Shown piece after piece: positions 24,329 through 32,773 of a DNA stretch of 64,000 nucleotides (the first letter of the stretch is position 1; each line of letters opens with the position of its first letter). Below the pieces are notes generated by a model. The model worked only from the letters and a program-made list of their open reading frames with translations, was not told the DNA's origin and did not search any database. A program made the position numbers and the translations under genes. Source of the stretch: Prevotella sp. (GTDB taxonomy: Bacteria; Bacteroidota; Bacteroidia; Bacteroidales; Bacteroidaceae); NCBI GenBank assembly GCA_016286995.1, contig JAEEVA010000001.1, forward strand, positions 62,001-126,000, given 5' to 3'.

Positions 24329-26023
24329 ATGAGAAGATTTGTTTTAGTAATATTATCATTAGTAGTTTGTTTTGTAACCTCAGAGGCTGCCGAAAAGCGT
24401 TTCGGCAGCACTGATGGTGCTTATTGGTCAGCTGGTGACACTACCGCCAGTGCTTACATTAAGAATCCGATGTTGTGGGCCGACGTGCCCGATCCAGATA
24501 TCATACGCGTGGGCGATACCTTTTATTTGGTGTCGACAACCATGCACCTCATGCCTGGTGCTCCCGTTATGCGCTCGAAAGACCTGAAGAACTGGGAAAC
24601 GGTGAGTTATATTTTCGACAAATTGACAGACTCTCCGAAATACGATCTGAAAGAGGGTACGGCATACGGTCGTGGCCAGTGGGCTACATCTCTGAAATAC
24701 CATAACGGCCGTTTTTATGCCCTGTTGGCTCCCAACGAACAAGGGGCTATGGGCGACACCTATATCTTTACTGCCGAGAAGGCTGAGGGTGAATGGAAGC
24801 TATTGTCACGCATGCGCCATTTCCACGACTGTTCGCTGTTCTTTGATGAAGGCGAGGGTGAGGACCCATCGACCGGTCGCGTATATGTCATCTATGGTAC
24901 GGGTGAGATGATGGAATTGAAGCCCGACCTGAGCGACGTCATAGAAGGCACCCACCAGCGTATATTCCAAAAGGAAGCCGACGAGACAGGACTGCTGGAA
25001 GGCTCACGTATGATTAAGCATAACGGCAAATACTACCTGCTGATGATTTCGCACGTCTATGCCCCAGGGCGTCATCGCCGTGAGGTGTGCTACCGTGCTG
25101 ACGATATTCATGGTCCGTACGAAAAGAATGTCATCCTTCAGTCAGAGTTCGGAGGTTTTTCCTACGAGGCACAAGGTACTATCGTTGACACGCAGGATGG
25201 TGACTGGTATGGTGTTATCTTCCAGGACCGTGGCGGAGTGGGCCGTGTGTTGACCCTGATGCCCTGTCGCTGGATTGACGGCTGGCCACAGTTAGGTGAT
25301 GAGGAAGGCAAGGTGCCGACCTTGATGCGCCCGTTGAAGAGTGGTGAGCCCGAGAAGCACATCGTCTGTGCCGACGAGTTCGCCTCGTCGGAATTAGGAC
25401 TACACTGGCAATGGAATCACAATCCTGTGAATCAGGCATGGAGCCTGACGGAGCGTCCAGGTTGGCTGAGACTGAAGAGTAGCCGTGTGGTCAATACCCT
25501 GTATCTGGCTCCCAACACGCTCACGCAGCGTATGGAAGGTCCTACGTGCAGTGGATATATTGTGATGGACCTCTCGAAGATGAAGGACGGCGACTGTGCC
25601 GGTCTGGCTGCCTTCAACAGCGATACTGGTGCCTTGACCGTTAAGAAACAAGGTAAGAAGCTGGCTTTAGAGATGAGTGAGCAGAAAGTGGAACTCTCCG
25701 ACCGTGACAAAGAGGTGACGAAGGTTGACGAGAAAGTCATAGAGAGTGTGGAACTGAAGCAGAACAAGATATGGCTGCGTATCGACGCAGACTTCCGACC
25801 AGGCCAGAAAGGCCGTTTCATGGGTGGCAACGACGCTGCCAACTTCTACTATAGCCTTGATGGTGAACAGTGGACGAAGATTGGTTCCAATGACTACCGC
25901 CTGAGTTTCGACTGGCGCCGTTTCTTCATGGGCAGCAAGTTCGGCATTTTCTACTATGCTACCAAGAAGTTGGGTGGTATCGTCGATGTTGACTGCTTCG
26001 AGTATCATGTGGAGGCAAAATAA
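24329..26023 (+). CDS. GH43 beta-xylosidase/arabinofuranosidase with C-terminal ConA-like domain
   Basis: Secreted 564-aa enzyme. The propeller starts with VPDPDIIRVGDTFYLV, the base Asp motif of GH43 xylosidases, and carries SLFFDEGEGEDP in the region of the pKa-modulating Asp and the acid Glu in GLLEGSRMI. Residues from about 350 form the beta-sandwich typical of GH43 beta-xylosidases (FASSELGLHWQWNHNP, then PGWLRL). This two-domain layout matches the GH43 xylosidase/arabinofuranosidase group. It stands directly before the HTCS regulator and the GH115 gene and should complete xylo-oligosaccharide breakdown. The signal peptide is MRRFVLVILSLVVCFVTSEA. Confidence 0.88.
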   Translation: MRRFVLVILSLVVCFVTSEAAEKRFGSTDGAYWSAGDTTASAYIKNPMLWADVPDPDIIRVGDTFYLVSTTMHLMPGAPVMRSKDLKNWETVSYIFDKLTDSPKYDLKEGTAYGRGQWATSLKYHNGRFYALLAPNEQGAMGDTYIFTAEKAEGEWKLLSRMRHFHDCSLFFDEGEGEDPSTGRVYVIYGTGEMMELKPDLSDVIEGTHQRIFQKEADETGLLEGSRMIKHNGKYYLLMISHVYAPGRHRREVCYRADDIHGPYEKNVILQSEFGGFSYEAQGTIVDTQDGDWYGVIFQDRGGVGRVLTLMPCRWIDGWPQLGDEEGKVPTLMRPLKSGEPEKHIVCADEFASSELGLHWQWNHNPVNQAWSLTERPGWLRLKSSRVVNTLYLAPNTLTQRMEGPTCSGYIVMDLSKMKDGDCAGLAAFNSDTGALTVKKQGKKLALEMSEQKVELSDRDKEVTKVDEKVIESVELKQNKIWLRIDADFRPGQKGRFMGGNDAANFYYSLDGEQWTKIGSNDYRLSFDWRRFFMGSKFGIFYYATKKLGGIVDVDCFEYHVEAK

Positions 26024-26050
26024 GGTCTAAGGTTAAAGATTAAGGGTAAA
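26024..26050 (+). repeat. Degenerate heptamer run after the GH43 gene
   Basis: AGGTCTA, AGGTTAA, AGATTAA, GGGTAAA start right at the stop codon of the GH43 gene. This is the same position relative to a stop as several other arrays. Confidence 0.6.
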
Positions 26051-26072
26051 AAGAGGCGTTTTAGGGTTATTA

Positions 26073-26114
26073 CTTTGCGTTACGTAACTTTTTTGTATGT
26101 TACGTAGCGCAAAG
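26073..26114. promoter_or_regulatory. 16-bp inverted repeat upstream of the HTCS promoter
   Basis: CTTTGCGTTACGTAAC (26073-26088) and GTTACGTAGCGCAAAG (26099-26114) are reverse complements except for one position, separated by 10 bases. The repeat lies about 12 bp upstream of the -33 box. It is a candidate operator for a dimeric regulator, possibly HTCS autoregulation, or a terminator for the upstream GH43 transcript. Confidence 0.6.
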
Positions 26115-26125
26115 TTTGCATTTTG

Positions 26126-26158
26126 TTTGGTGGTTTGGGGAAAAATGTTTACCTTTGC
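26126..26158 (+). promoter_or_regulatory. Complete -33/-7 promoter of the HTCS gene
   Basis: TTTG (26126-26129), a 20-bp spacer, then TACCTTTGC (26150-26158). The ATG is about 40 bp downstream. This is one of only two promoters in the window where both elements are clear. Confidence 0.8.
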
Positions 26159-26199
26159 CACGTTTCTAACGAACTAACTGGTATTATTACACTTAAAAC

Positions 26200-29100
26200 A
26201 TGATTAAAGTTCTTGTTATGAGTTCTAAAAAGCTACGTTTTGGGCTTTTCTCGTTACTTACACTTTTTGCACTGGGTACACACGCCCAGATGGGCAAATT
26301 GTTCGATGCCGACAAACAGATGTCGAGCAGCTATACCACACAAGTCTATCTGGACCGCGACGGTTTCATCTGGGTGGCTACACGCAATGGTTTGAACCGC
26401 TACGACGGCTACCAGTTCCGTATCCTGAAAAAGGAGATCCGACAGGATATCGGTATGGCCAGTAACTATGTCAACTGTATGATGCAGGACCGTAACGGAC
26501 TGTTCTATATCGGTATGTACGGTGCTTTCCAGACCTACGACGGTGAGCGTTTCCACGACGTTAAGACCTGTGACCTGGACAACCGTGTCGTGCCGTGCTA
26601 TGTCACTTGTCTGCTGGAACGTCATAACGGCGACGTCCTCATCGGTACATCGGGACATGGCCTGCTACGCATGACAGCGCCACAAGAGGCCCGTCAGGAA
26701 GGTGGTGCTTTGGCCAACATCACGACGATACACCACATGATGGAAGACCGTCAGCAGCGCCTTTGGATTGCTACGGACAATCAAGGTTTGCTGCGCTGGG
26801 ATGGCAAGAATCTCAAGCGTTATTTTCAGGAAGGCGATGGCGACGACCAATCGGCTGGTCTGATGAATTCGATTGTCGACGTCTGCGAGGACAACGATGG
26901 CCATATTTTTGTGGCCACGACCAGCCATGGTCTGTTCCGTTTGGATGGCGATACCCCCGTACACATCGATGCCACGGGTAACAAGCATATCTCCGTATTA
27001 TATGTCAACCGCCGCGGCCACATCATGATTGGCTACGACGGTATGGGACTGGCTATCTACAACCCCAAGGAGGGACGGCTGCTGGATAACCCCTACTTCA
27101 GCCGCGACGTCGACCTAAGCATGGCCAAGGTGTACTCTATCTGTGAGGACCTGAGCGGTAATGTCTGGCTCGGTTTGCTGCAGAAGGGTATCTACATGCA
27201 GCCCAGTCATACCATTGGCTTCGGCTATTTAGGTTATAAGCTTGGTAGTCGCAACATCATTGGTACGGCATGTGTCACCAGTGTGCAGGGTGGGAGCAAC
27301 GGCTACCACTGGATAGGTACCGACAAGGACGGCCTGTACGTGCTGGACTCCAGCAACAGCAGGGTTATCAAGCACTTCAAGGAGAATTTCCCCGCTACCA
27401 TATTAGGCCTCTGCGAGGACCTTCAGGGCCGCATCTGGGTTGCTTCCTACAAGGAGGGCACTGGGTGGATAGACCCCAAGACCATGACGTGGCATCCTTA
27501 TTCCTTGCCACAGGGATTGGCAGTCAGCATTTTTGACCTGACGTGCGACCGCGAGGGCCACATCTGGTTTGGTACTATGGGCTACGGTCTGCTGCGTCTG
27601 AATTTCGAGACTGGCGACATCAAGGCCTATACGCAGGATGACAAGGCACCATACGACCGTAATGTGAACAGCATCGTCAACAACTATATCTCGCAGATAG
27701 CCATCTCACCCGATGGCAAGCGCATCTACACGGCAACAACGATGGGTGTCTGTGCCATGGACCTGGAAAAGGAGAACTGGCTGTCGTCCTTCGGCACCAA
27801 CTGCCTGAACTATGGAACACCGACACGTATTGCCCGTGAGTTTGATGGGAAACTGTACATTGGCACCAACGACGGTCTGAAGTGTTACGATCCGAAGACC
27901 CGCAAGATGCATACCCTTGGTGTTGAGAGTGGTCTGGCCGACAACGGTATTGCTTCCATCGAGCAAGACAAGCAAGGACTGTTATGGATTTCTACCGACC
28001 ATGGTTTGTGCTGTATGGATCCGAAGACCAACAAAACCAAGAACTACTTCGTCGACAATGGTTTGCAGTCGAATGAGTTCAGCGACGGTGCCTCGTGGAT
28101 AACCCCTAACGGGCAGATTGTCTTTGGTGGTCTGGGGGGCATCACGTGGTTCCGTCCTGCCGACATTCAGGAACGTGAATGGAAAGCCGAGGTGAAGCTG
28201 ACAGGCTTCACCGTCAATGGCGAGTCCGTCAGCCCTGCCACCATGTCGGGTTTCTGGCGTGTGACTGACCGTCCCGTCATTGCTTCTAATAAGTTTGTGC
28301 TGAGTTCCGGCGACAATAACTTTGCTCTGCAGATGTCGACGCTGACATACGACAATCCTGAGCATATAGTCTATCTCTACCGCATCAACCATGAGGAATG
28401 GGTACGCATGCAGCCAGGCGTCAACGAGATTACCTTCTCACACTTGGCACCTGGCGACTACGACTTCTGTGTGGTAGCCGAACAGAACGGTGTGCAAACG
28501 CCTGAGCGTTGTTTCACCGTCGTCATCCATGCCCCGTGGTATCGTTCCACGCTGGCCTACTTGTTTTACGTACTGGCCCTGATTGCCCTGTTCCTGTGGT
28601 ACCGCCAGCAGCACAAGCGCAAGGAGCAAGACCGTCTGCGCCTGCAGGAACATATCCATGCCGAGGAAATGGCCGATGCCAAGTTGAAGTTCTTCATGAA
28701 CATCTCCCACGAAGTGCGTACGCCGATGACGCTCATCGTCACCCCGCTGCTGTCGCTTATCAAACAGGATGACGACCCGCACCGCCGCAGCGTTTATGAA
28801 ACCATCCGCCGCAATGCCGAGCGTATCTTGGGTCTCATCAACCAGATGATGGACCTGCGTAAGATTGACAAGGGACAGATGCAGATGCACATGTGTGAGA
28901 CGGAATTGATTTCCTTTGTGGATGACATCCATACGCTGTTTGCCCAGCAGGCTAAAGCCAAGAACATCCAGTTCACCTATGAGCACGACACCGAGGAGTT
29001 GCCCGTATGGATTGACCGCAATAATTTCGACAAGGTCATTGTCAATCTGTTGTCGAACGCCTTTAAGTTCACGCCGACGGGCGGTAATGTCCATATCGGC

Positions 29101-30243
29101 ATCACCCACGATGCCCAACAGGTACATATTGCCATCAAGGATACTGGCGAGGGCATTCCTGAAGACAAGTTGGATCGTATCTTCGAGCGTTTCTACCAGT
29201 CGCCGACGCATGCCAACGACCGCAAGACGGGTACTGGCATCGGCCTCGACCTGACCCGTTCGCTTGTGGAGCTGCACCACGGTACCATCAAAGCCCGCAA
29301 CAATGTCGGTGAGAAGGGTGCCGAATTCATTGTGACCATTCCGTTGGGTTATGCCCACCTGAAGCCTGAGGAGATTCTGACTGATGTTCAGGAAGCCCCC
29401 AAGGCCGTCGAGTTGGTACAGGAAGAATCCGCTACTGAAGTTCTGCCCGAAGTCAAGCTGCCGAAGGCAGGCAAGCGTCAGCACATTATTGTTGTTGAGG
29501 ACGACGCCGAAATCCGAGACTACCTGGTGTCTGCCCTTCAGGAGGATTATAACGTCACGGCCTGTGAGAATGGCCGTGAGGGACTCACCGAGACCCTGAA
29601 GACCGTTCCCAACCTGGTTATCAGCGACATCATGATGCCTGAGATGGACGGCAATACCATGTGTTCGAAAATCAAGCAGAATCCCGCTACCAGCCACGTG
29701 CCGGTCATCCTGCTTACGGCCAAGAGCCGTGACGAGGACCAGTTGGAAGGCCTGGAGATGGGTGCCGATGCCTACATCATGAAGCCGTTTAATATGGACA
29801 TCCTGCGCCGTACCATCGTCAACCTCATCCATACCCACCAGATGCTCAGTTTGAAGTTTGGCCGCAACGACCAATTGGAGGAGCAGGTTGACGACGTCAA
29901 AATGAAGTCGCCCGACGACCAGTTACTGGAGCGTGTCATGAAGGTTATCAACAAGAACATCGGCAACAGCGACCTCAGCGTTGATGCCATTGCCGACGAG
30001 GTAGGCATCAGCCGTGTCCATCTGCATCGTAAAATGAAAGAGCTGACGGGTCAGACACCGCACGACTTCATCCGTAACATCCGTCTGAAGCAGGCTGCCA
30101 ATCTGTTGGCATCGCGCAACATGAATATCACTGAGGTAATGTATGCCTGCGGCTTCAACAATGCCGCGTCCTTCTCGACCATCTTCAAGAAGTTCTATGG
30201 CATGTCGCCACGTGAATTTATGAATGAACAACATAAAAAGTGA
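26200..30243 (+). CDS. Hybrid two-component system sensor/regulator (HTCS)
   Basis: One-protein signalling system of 1347 aa. A signal peptide precedes two-propeller Reg_prop repeats (about 35-700, repeated WIGTDKDGLYV-type motifs), a Y_Y_Y domain (about 710-780) and a membrane helix (about 785-803). The HisKA His837 is in NISHEVRTPM. The HATPase has DTGEGIPEDKLDRIF, and the receiver has Asp1143 in ISDIMMPEMDG. A C-terminal AraC-type HTH starts near 1240 (ISRVHLHRKMKEL). HTCS proteins bind a specific oligosaccharide in the periplasm and activate the matching glycan-use genes. Its neighbours, GH43 and GH115, point to a xylan or arabinan oligosaccharide (inference). An in-frame ATG at 26218 is an alternative start. 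Confidence 0.95.
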   Translation: MIKVLVMSSKKLRFGLFSLLTLFALGTHAQMGKLFDADKQMSSSYTTQVYLDRDGFIWVATRNGLNRYDGYQFRILKKEIRQDIGMASNYVNCMMQDRNGLFYIGMYGAFQTYDGERFHDVKTCDLDNRVVPCYVTCLLERHNGDVLIGTSGHGLLRMTAPQEARQEGGALANITTIHHMMEDRQQRLWIATDNQGLLRWDGKNLKRYFQEGDGDDQSAGLMNSIVDVCEDNDGHIFVATTSHGLFRLDGDTPVHIDATGNKHISVLYVNRRGHIMIGYDGMGLAIYNPKEGRLLDNPYFSRDVDLSMAKVYSICEDLSGNVWLGLLQKGIYMQPSHTIGFGYLGYKLGSRNIIGTACVTSVQGGSNGYHWIGTDKDGLYVLDSSNSRVIKHFKENFPATILGLCEDLQGRIWVASYKEGTGWIDPKTMTWHPYSLPQGLAVSIFDLTCDREGHIWFGTMGYGLLRLNFETGDIKAYTQDDKAPYDRNVNSIVNNYISQIAISPDGKRIYTATTMGVCAMDLEKENWLSSFGTNCLNYGTPTRIAREFDGKLYIGTNDGLKCYDPKTRKMHTLGVESGLADNGIASIEQDKQGLLWISTDHGLCCMDPKTNKTKNYFVDNGLQSNEFSDGASWITPNGQIVFGGLGGITWFRPADIQEREWKAEVKLTGFTVNGESVSPATMSGFWRVTDRPVIASNKFVLSSGDNNFALQMSTLTYDNPEHIVYLYRINHEEWVRMQPGVNEITFSHLAPGDYDFCVVAEQNGVQTPERCFTVVIHAPWYRSTLAYLFYVLALIALFLWYRQQHKRKEQDRLRLQEHIHAEEMADAKLKFFMNISHEVRTPMTLIVTPLLSLIKQDDDPHRRSVYETIRRNAERILGLINQMMDLRKIDKGQMQMHMCETELISFVDDIHTLFAQQAKAKNIQFTYEHDTEELPVWIDRNNFDKVIVNLLSNAFKFTPTGGNVHIGITHDAQQVHIAIKDTGEGIPEDKLDRIFERFYQSPTHANDRKTGTGIGLDLTRSLVELHHGTIKARNNVGEKGAEFIVTIPLGYAHLKPEEILTDVQEAPKAVELVQEESATEVLPEVKLPKAGKRQHIIVVEDDAEIRDYLVSALQEDYNVTACENGREGLTETLKTVPNLVISDIMMPEMDGNTMCSKIKQNPATSHVPVILLTAKSRDEDQLEGLEMGADAYIMKPFNMDILRRTIVNLIHTHQMLSLKFGRNDQLEEQVDDVKMKSPDDQLLERVMKVINKNIGNSDLSVDAIADEVGISRVHLHRKMKELTGQTPHDFIRNIRLKQAANLLASRNMNITEVMYACGFNNAASFSTIFKKFYGMSPREFMNEQHKK

Positions 30244-30258
30244 AGAAAGAGTGAAAAT

Positions 30259-32745
30259 ATGAAAAAGAGTCTCGTCATTCTCGTCGTGTTATTCTTGTCT
30301 GTGACCACACGTGGCGCAGAGCAGTTTGTCACCTTCCAGCCTGTGGTCGACGGCCTGTTGCTCACCGATGCCACCATCGGCTTCGACCAGCGCGAGCATA
30401 GTTGCGTCCAGCGTGCCGTAGCTAATCTGCAGGCCGATTTCGAACGTGTGACGGGTCATCTTCCGTCTACCATCTTCCGTCAACCATCCTCCATTCTCAT
30501 CGGTACCGTAGGCGTCAACAAGCAAATTGACCAATGGGTGAAGGCTGGTGAGTTGCGTGACCTGAAGGGTAAGAGGGAGAAGTACATCATCAAGACCATC
30601 GGTCAGCAGTTGGTCATTGCCGGCAGCGACAAGCGAGGCACCGTGTTTGGCATCTACGAGCTGTCGCAGCAGATGGGTGTGTCGCCCTGGTATTGGTGGA
30701 TGGATGTCCCCGTGGTGAAGCATGACACTATATTTATTAAAAGAGGTGAGTATACCGATGGTGAGCCGCTGGTGCGCTACCGTGGTCTGTTCCTCAACGA
30801 TGAGGCTCCCTGTCTGACCTCATGGGTCAAGAACACCTTCGGTACCAACTATGGCGACCACCGTTTCTATGAGAAGGTCTTCGAACTCATACTGCGTCTG
30901 AAGGGTAACTTCTTGTGGCCGGCCATGTGGGGCTGGGCATTCTATGCCGACGATCCCGAGAATCTGAAGACGGCTGACACCATGGGTGTCATCATCGGCA
31001 CCAGTCACCACGAGCCCATGGCCCGCAACCATCAGGAGTATGCCCGCCACCGTCAGGAGTGGGGACCGTGGAACTACCAGAAGAACAAGGAGAACCTCGA
31101 CCGCTTCTTCCGTGAGGGCATTGAGCGTATGAAAGGTACCGACGACATCGTTACCATCGGTATGCGTGGCGACGGCGACGAGGCCATGAGCGAGGATGCT
31201 GATACCAAGCTGTTGCAGACCATCGTCGAGAACCAGCGCCGCATCATCAAGGAGGTGACGGGGCGTCCTGCCAAGGAGACGCCACAGGTGTGGGCACTCT
31301 ACAAGGAGGTACTCGACTATTATGATAAAGGCATGCGTGTGCCTGACGACGTGCTCATCTTGCTTTGTGATGACAATTGGGGCAATGTGCGCCGTGTGCC
31401 GAATGCCAAGGAGCGCCAGCACCCTGGTGGCTGGGGACTCTACTACCATGTCGATTATGTCGGAGCACCCCGCAACTCCAAGTGGCTTAACGTGACGCCC
31501 TCGCAGAATATGTGGGAACAGCTGACGTTGGCTGCCGACTACGGTTTGGACCGTATGTGGATTCTCAACGTCGGAGACCTGAAGCCTATGGAGTACCCCA
31601 TCACGCTGTTTATGGATATGGCATGGAACCCCCGTTCTGTGAGTCGTGACGTCATCACGACACACACTAAGCCGTTCTGCCGTCAGCAGTTCGGCGACGA
31701 TCAGGCCGACGAGGCTGCCCGCATCCTGAACCTCTGCTGCAAATATGCCGGTCGTACTACCGCCGAGATGCTCGATGCCACGACGTACAATGTCGAGACG
31801 GGTGAGTGGCGCCGAGTGGCCGACGACTACATGCGCCTTGAGGCCGAGGCCCTGCGCCAGTACGTGACGCTGCAGCCCCAATACCGCGATGCCTACCAGC
31901 AGCTTATCTTGTTCCCTGTTCAGGCCATGTCGAACCTCTATCAGATGTACTATGCCGTGGCCATGAACCATTATTTGGCCCGTCAGAACGACCCCGCCGC
32001 CAACGAGTGGGCCGAGTGTGCTCGTCAAGCCTTCCGCCGCGACTCGCTGCTCTGTGCTGCCTACAACCACGACATGGCCGGTGGCAAGTGGAACGGTATG
32101 ATGACGCAGAAGCACATTGGTTATAAGATTTGGAACGACGACTTCCCTGCCGACAGCATGCCCGATGTAACGACCGTGCCCGACGGTTCTCCAGTCGGGA
32201 AATACACCTTTGCTATGAAGGACGGCTACGTAGCCATGGAGGCCGAGCACTTCCACACCGCCACGCCTGCCGCGAAAGCCCAATGGACCGTGCTGCCTTT
32301 CTTTGGTCGTACCCTCAGCGGCATGACCCTCATGCCCTATACCGAGCCCGTCGACGGTGCCTCGCTGGAGTACCGCTGGAAGTCGCAGGAAAGCTCTGCG
32401 ACCACCGTCAAGGTACACGTCATCGTCAAGTCGACCCTCGACTACCTCAACAAAGGTGGTTTGACCTATACCGTCAGCCTCGACGGCAGTGAGCCGCAGG
32501 TGGTCAACTTCAACTACAACCTCAACGAGGCCAAAGAGAACATCTACAGCGTTTTCTATCCCACCGTTGCCCGCCGCATCGTCGAGTCGGTAGTCACGCT
32601 GCCTATCGATGCCAATGTCACTGAACACGTGCTGACGCTACAGCCCAACGACCCAGCCATCCTCTTCGAGAAGATTGTGGTCGACGCCGGCGGCTACCTG
32701 CCCCAGTTCCTGTTTGGCGAAGAATCGGAGAAAGTGAGAAGGTGA
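30259..32745 (+). CDS. GH115 xylan alpha-1,2-glucuronidase
   Basis: Secreted 828-aa enzyme that should remove (4-O-methyl-)glucuronic acid from xylan polymer or oligomers. Family-typical segments include VFGIYELSQQMGVSPWYWW, GNFLWPAMWGWAFYADDP, GTSHHEPMARN, TIGMRGDGDEAM and WILNVGDLKPMEYP. A C-terminal beta domain (about 640-828) contains the VAMEAEHFH segment. The signal peptide is MKKSLVILVVLFLSVTTRGA. It starts 15 bp after the HTCS stop, so it is probably cotranscribed with or just downstream of the regulator. Near residues 67-80 the sequence STIFRQPSSIL is encoded by a degenerate heptamer run. The stop TGA lies in a GTGAGAA/GTGAAAA run. Confidence 0.93.
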   Translation: MKKSLVILVVLFLSVTTRGAEQFVTFQPVVDGLLLTDATIGFDQREHSCVQRAVANLQADFERVTGHLPSTIFRQPSSILIGTVGVNKQIDQWVKAGELRDLKGKREKYIIKTIGQQLVIAGSDKRGTVFGIYELSQQMGVSPWYWWMDVPVVKHDTIFIKRGEYTDGEPLVRYRGLFLNDEAPCLTSWVKNTFGTNYGDHRFYEKVFELILRLKGNFLWPAMWGWAFYADDPENLKTADTMGVIIGTSHHEPMARNHQEYARHRQEWGPWNYQKNKENLDRFFREGIERMKGTDDIVTIGMRGDGDEAMSEDADTKLLQTIVENQRRIIKEVTGRPAKETPQVWALYKEVLDYYDKGMRVPDDVLILLCDDNWGNVRRVPNAKERQHPGGWGLYYHVDYVGAPRNSKWLNVTPSQNMWEQLTLAADYGLDRMWILNVGDLKPMEYPITLFMDMAWNPRSVSRDVITTHTKPFCRQQFGDDQADEAARILNLCCKYAGRTTAEMLDATTYNVETGEWRRVADDYMRLEAEALRQYVTLQPQYRDAYQQLILFPVQAMSNLYQMYYAVAMNHYLARQNDPAANEWAECARQAFRRDSLLCAAYNHDMAGGKWNGMMTQKHIGYKIWNDDFPADSMPDVTTVPDGSPVGKYTFAMKDGYVAMEAEHFHTATPAAKAQWTVLPFFGRTLSGMTLMPYTEPVDGASLEYRWKSQESSATTVKVHVIVKSTLDYLNKGGLTYTVSLDGSEPQVVNFNYNLNEAKENIYSVFYPTVARRIVESVVTLPIDANVTEHVLTLQPNDPAILFEKIVVDAGGYLPQFLFGEESEKVRR
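30457..30498 (+). repeat. Degenerate in-frame heptamer run in the GH115 gene
   Basis: CATCTTC, CGTCTAC, CATCTTC, CGTCAAC, CATCCTC, CATTCTC keep a 7-bp period for six units. The related orientation GATGGAT/GATGGAA occurs in frame in the AraC regulator near 54570-54597. Confidence 0.55.
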
Positions 32746-32773
32746 AAAGTTGAAAAAATGAAAGAGTAAAATG
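32733..32773 (+). repeat. Degenerate heptamer run between GH115 and pullulanase
   Basis: GTGAGAA, GGTGAAA, AGTTGAA, AAAATGA, AAGAGTA span both the GH115 stop (32745) and the pullulanase ATG (32771), so nothing but repeat separates the two genes. Confidence 0.6.

Noticed and set aside
28438-29874. Long minus-strand ORF antisense to the HTCS gene
   Set aside because: Antisense shadow of the kinase/receiver region, whose catalytic motifs are all on the plus strand.
30820-32628. 602-aa minus-strand ORF antisense to GH115
   Set aside because: Shadow ORF; the plus strand has continuous GH115 sequence.
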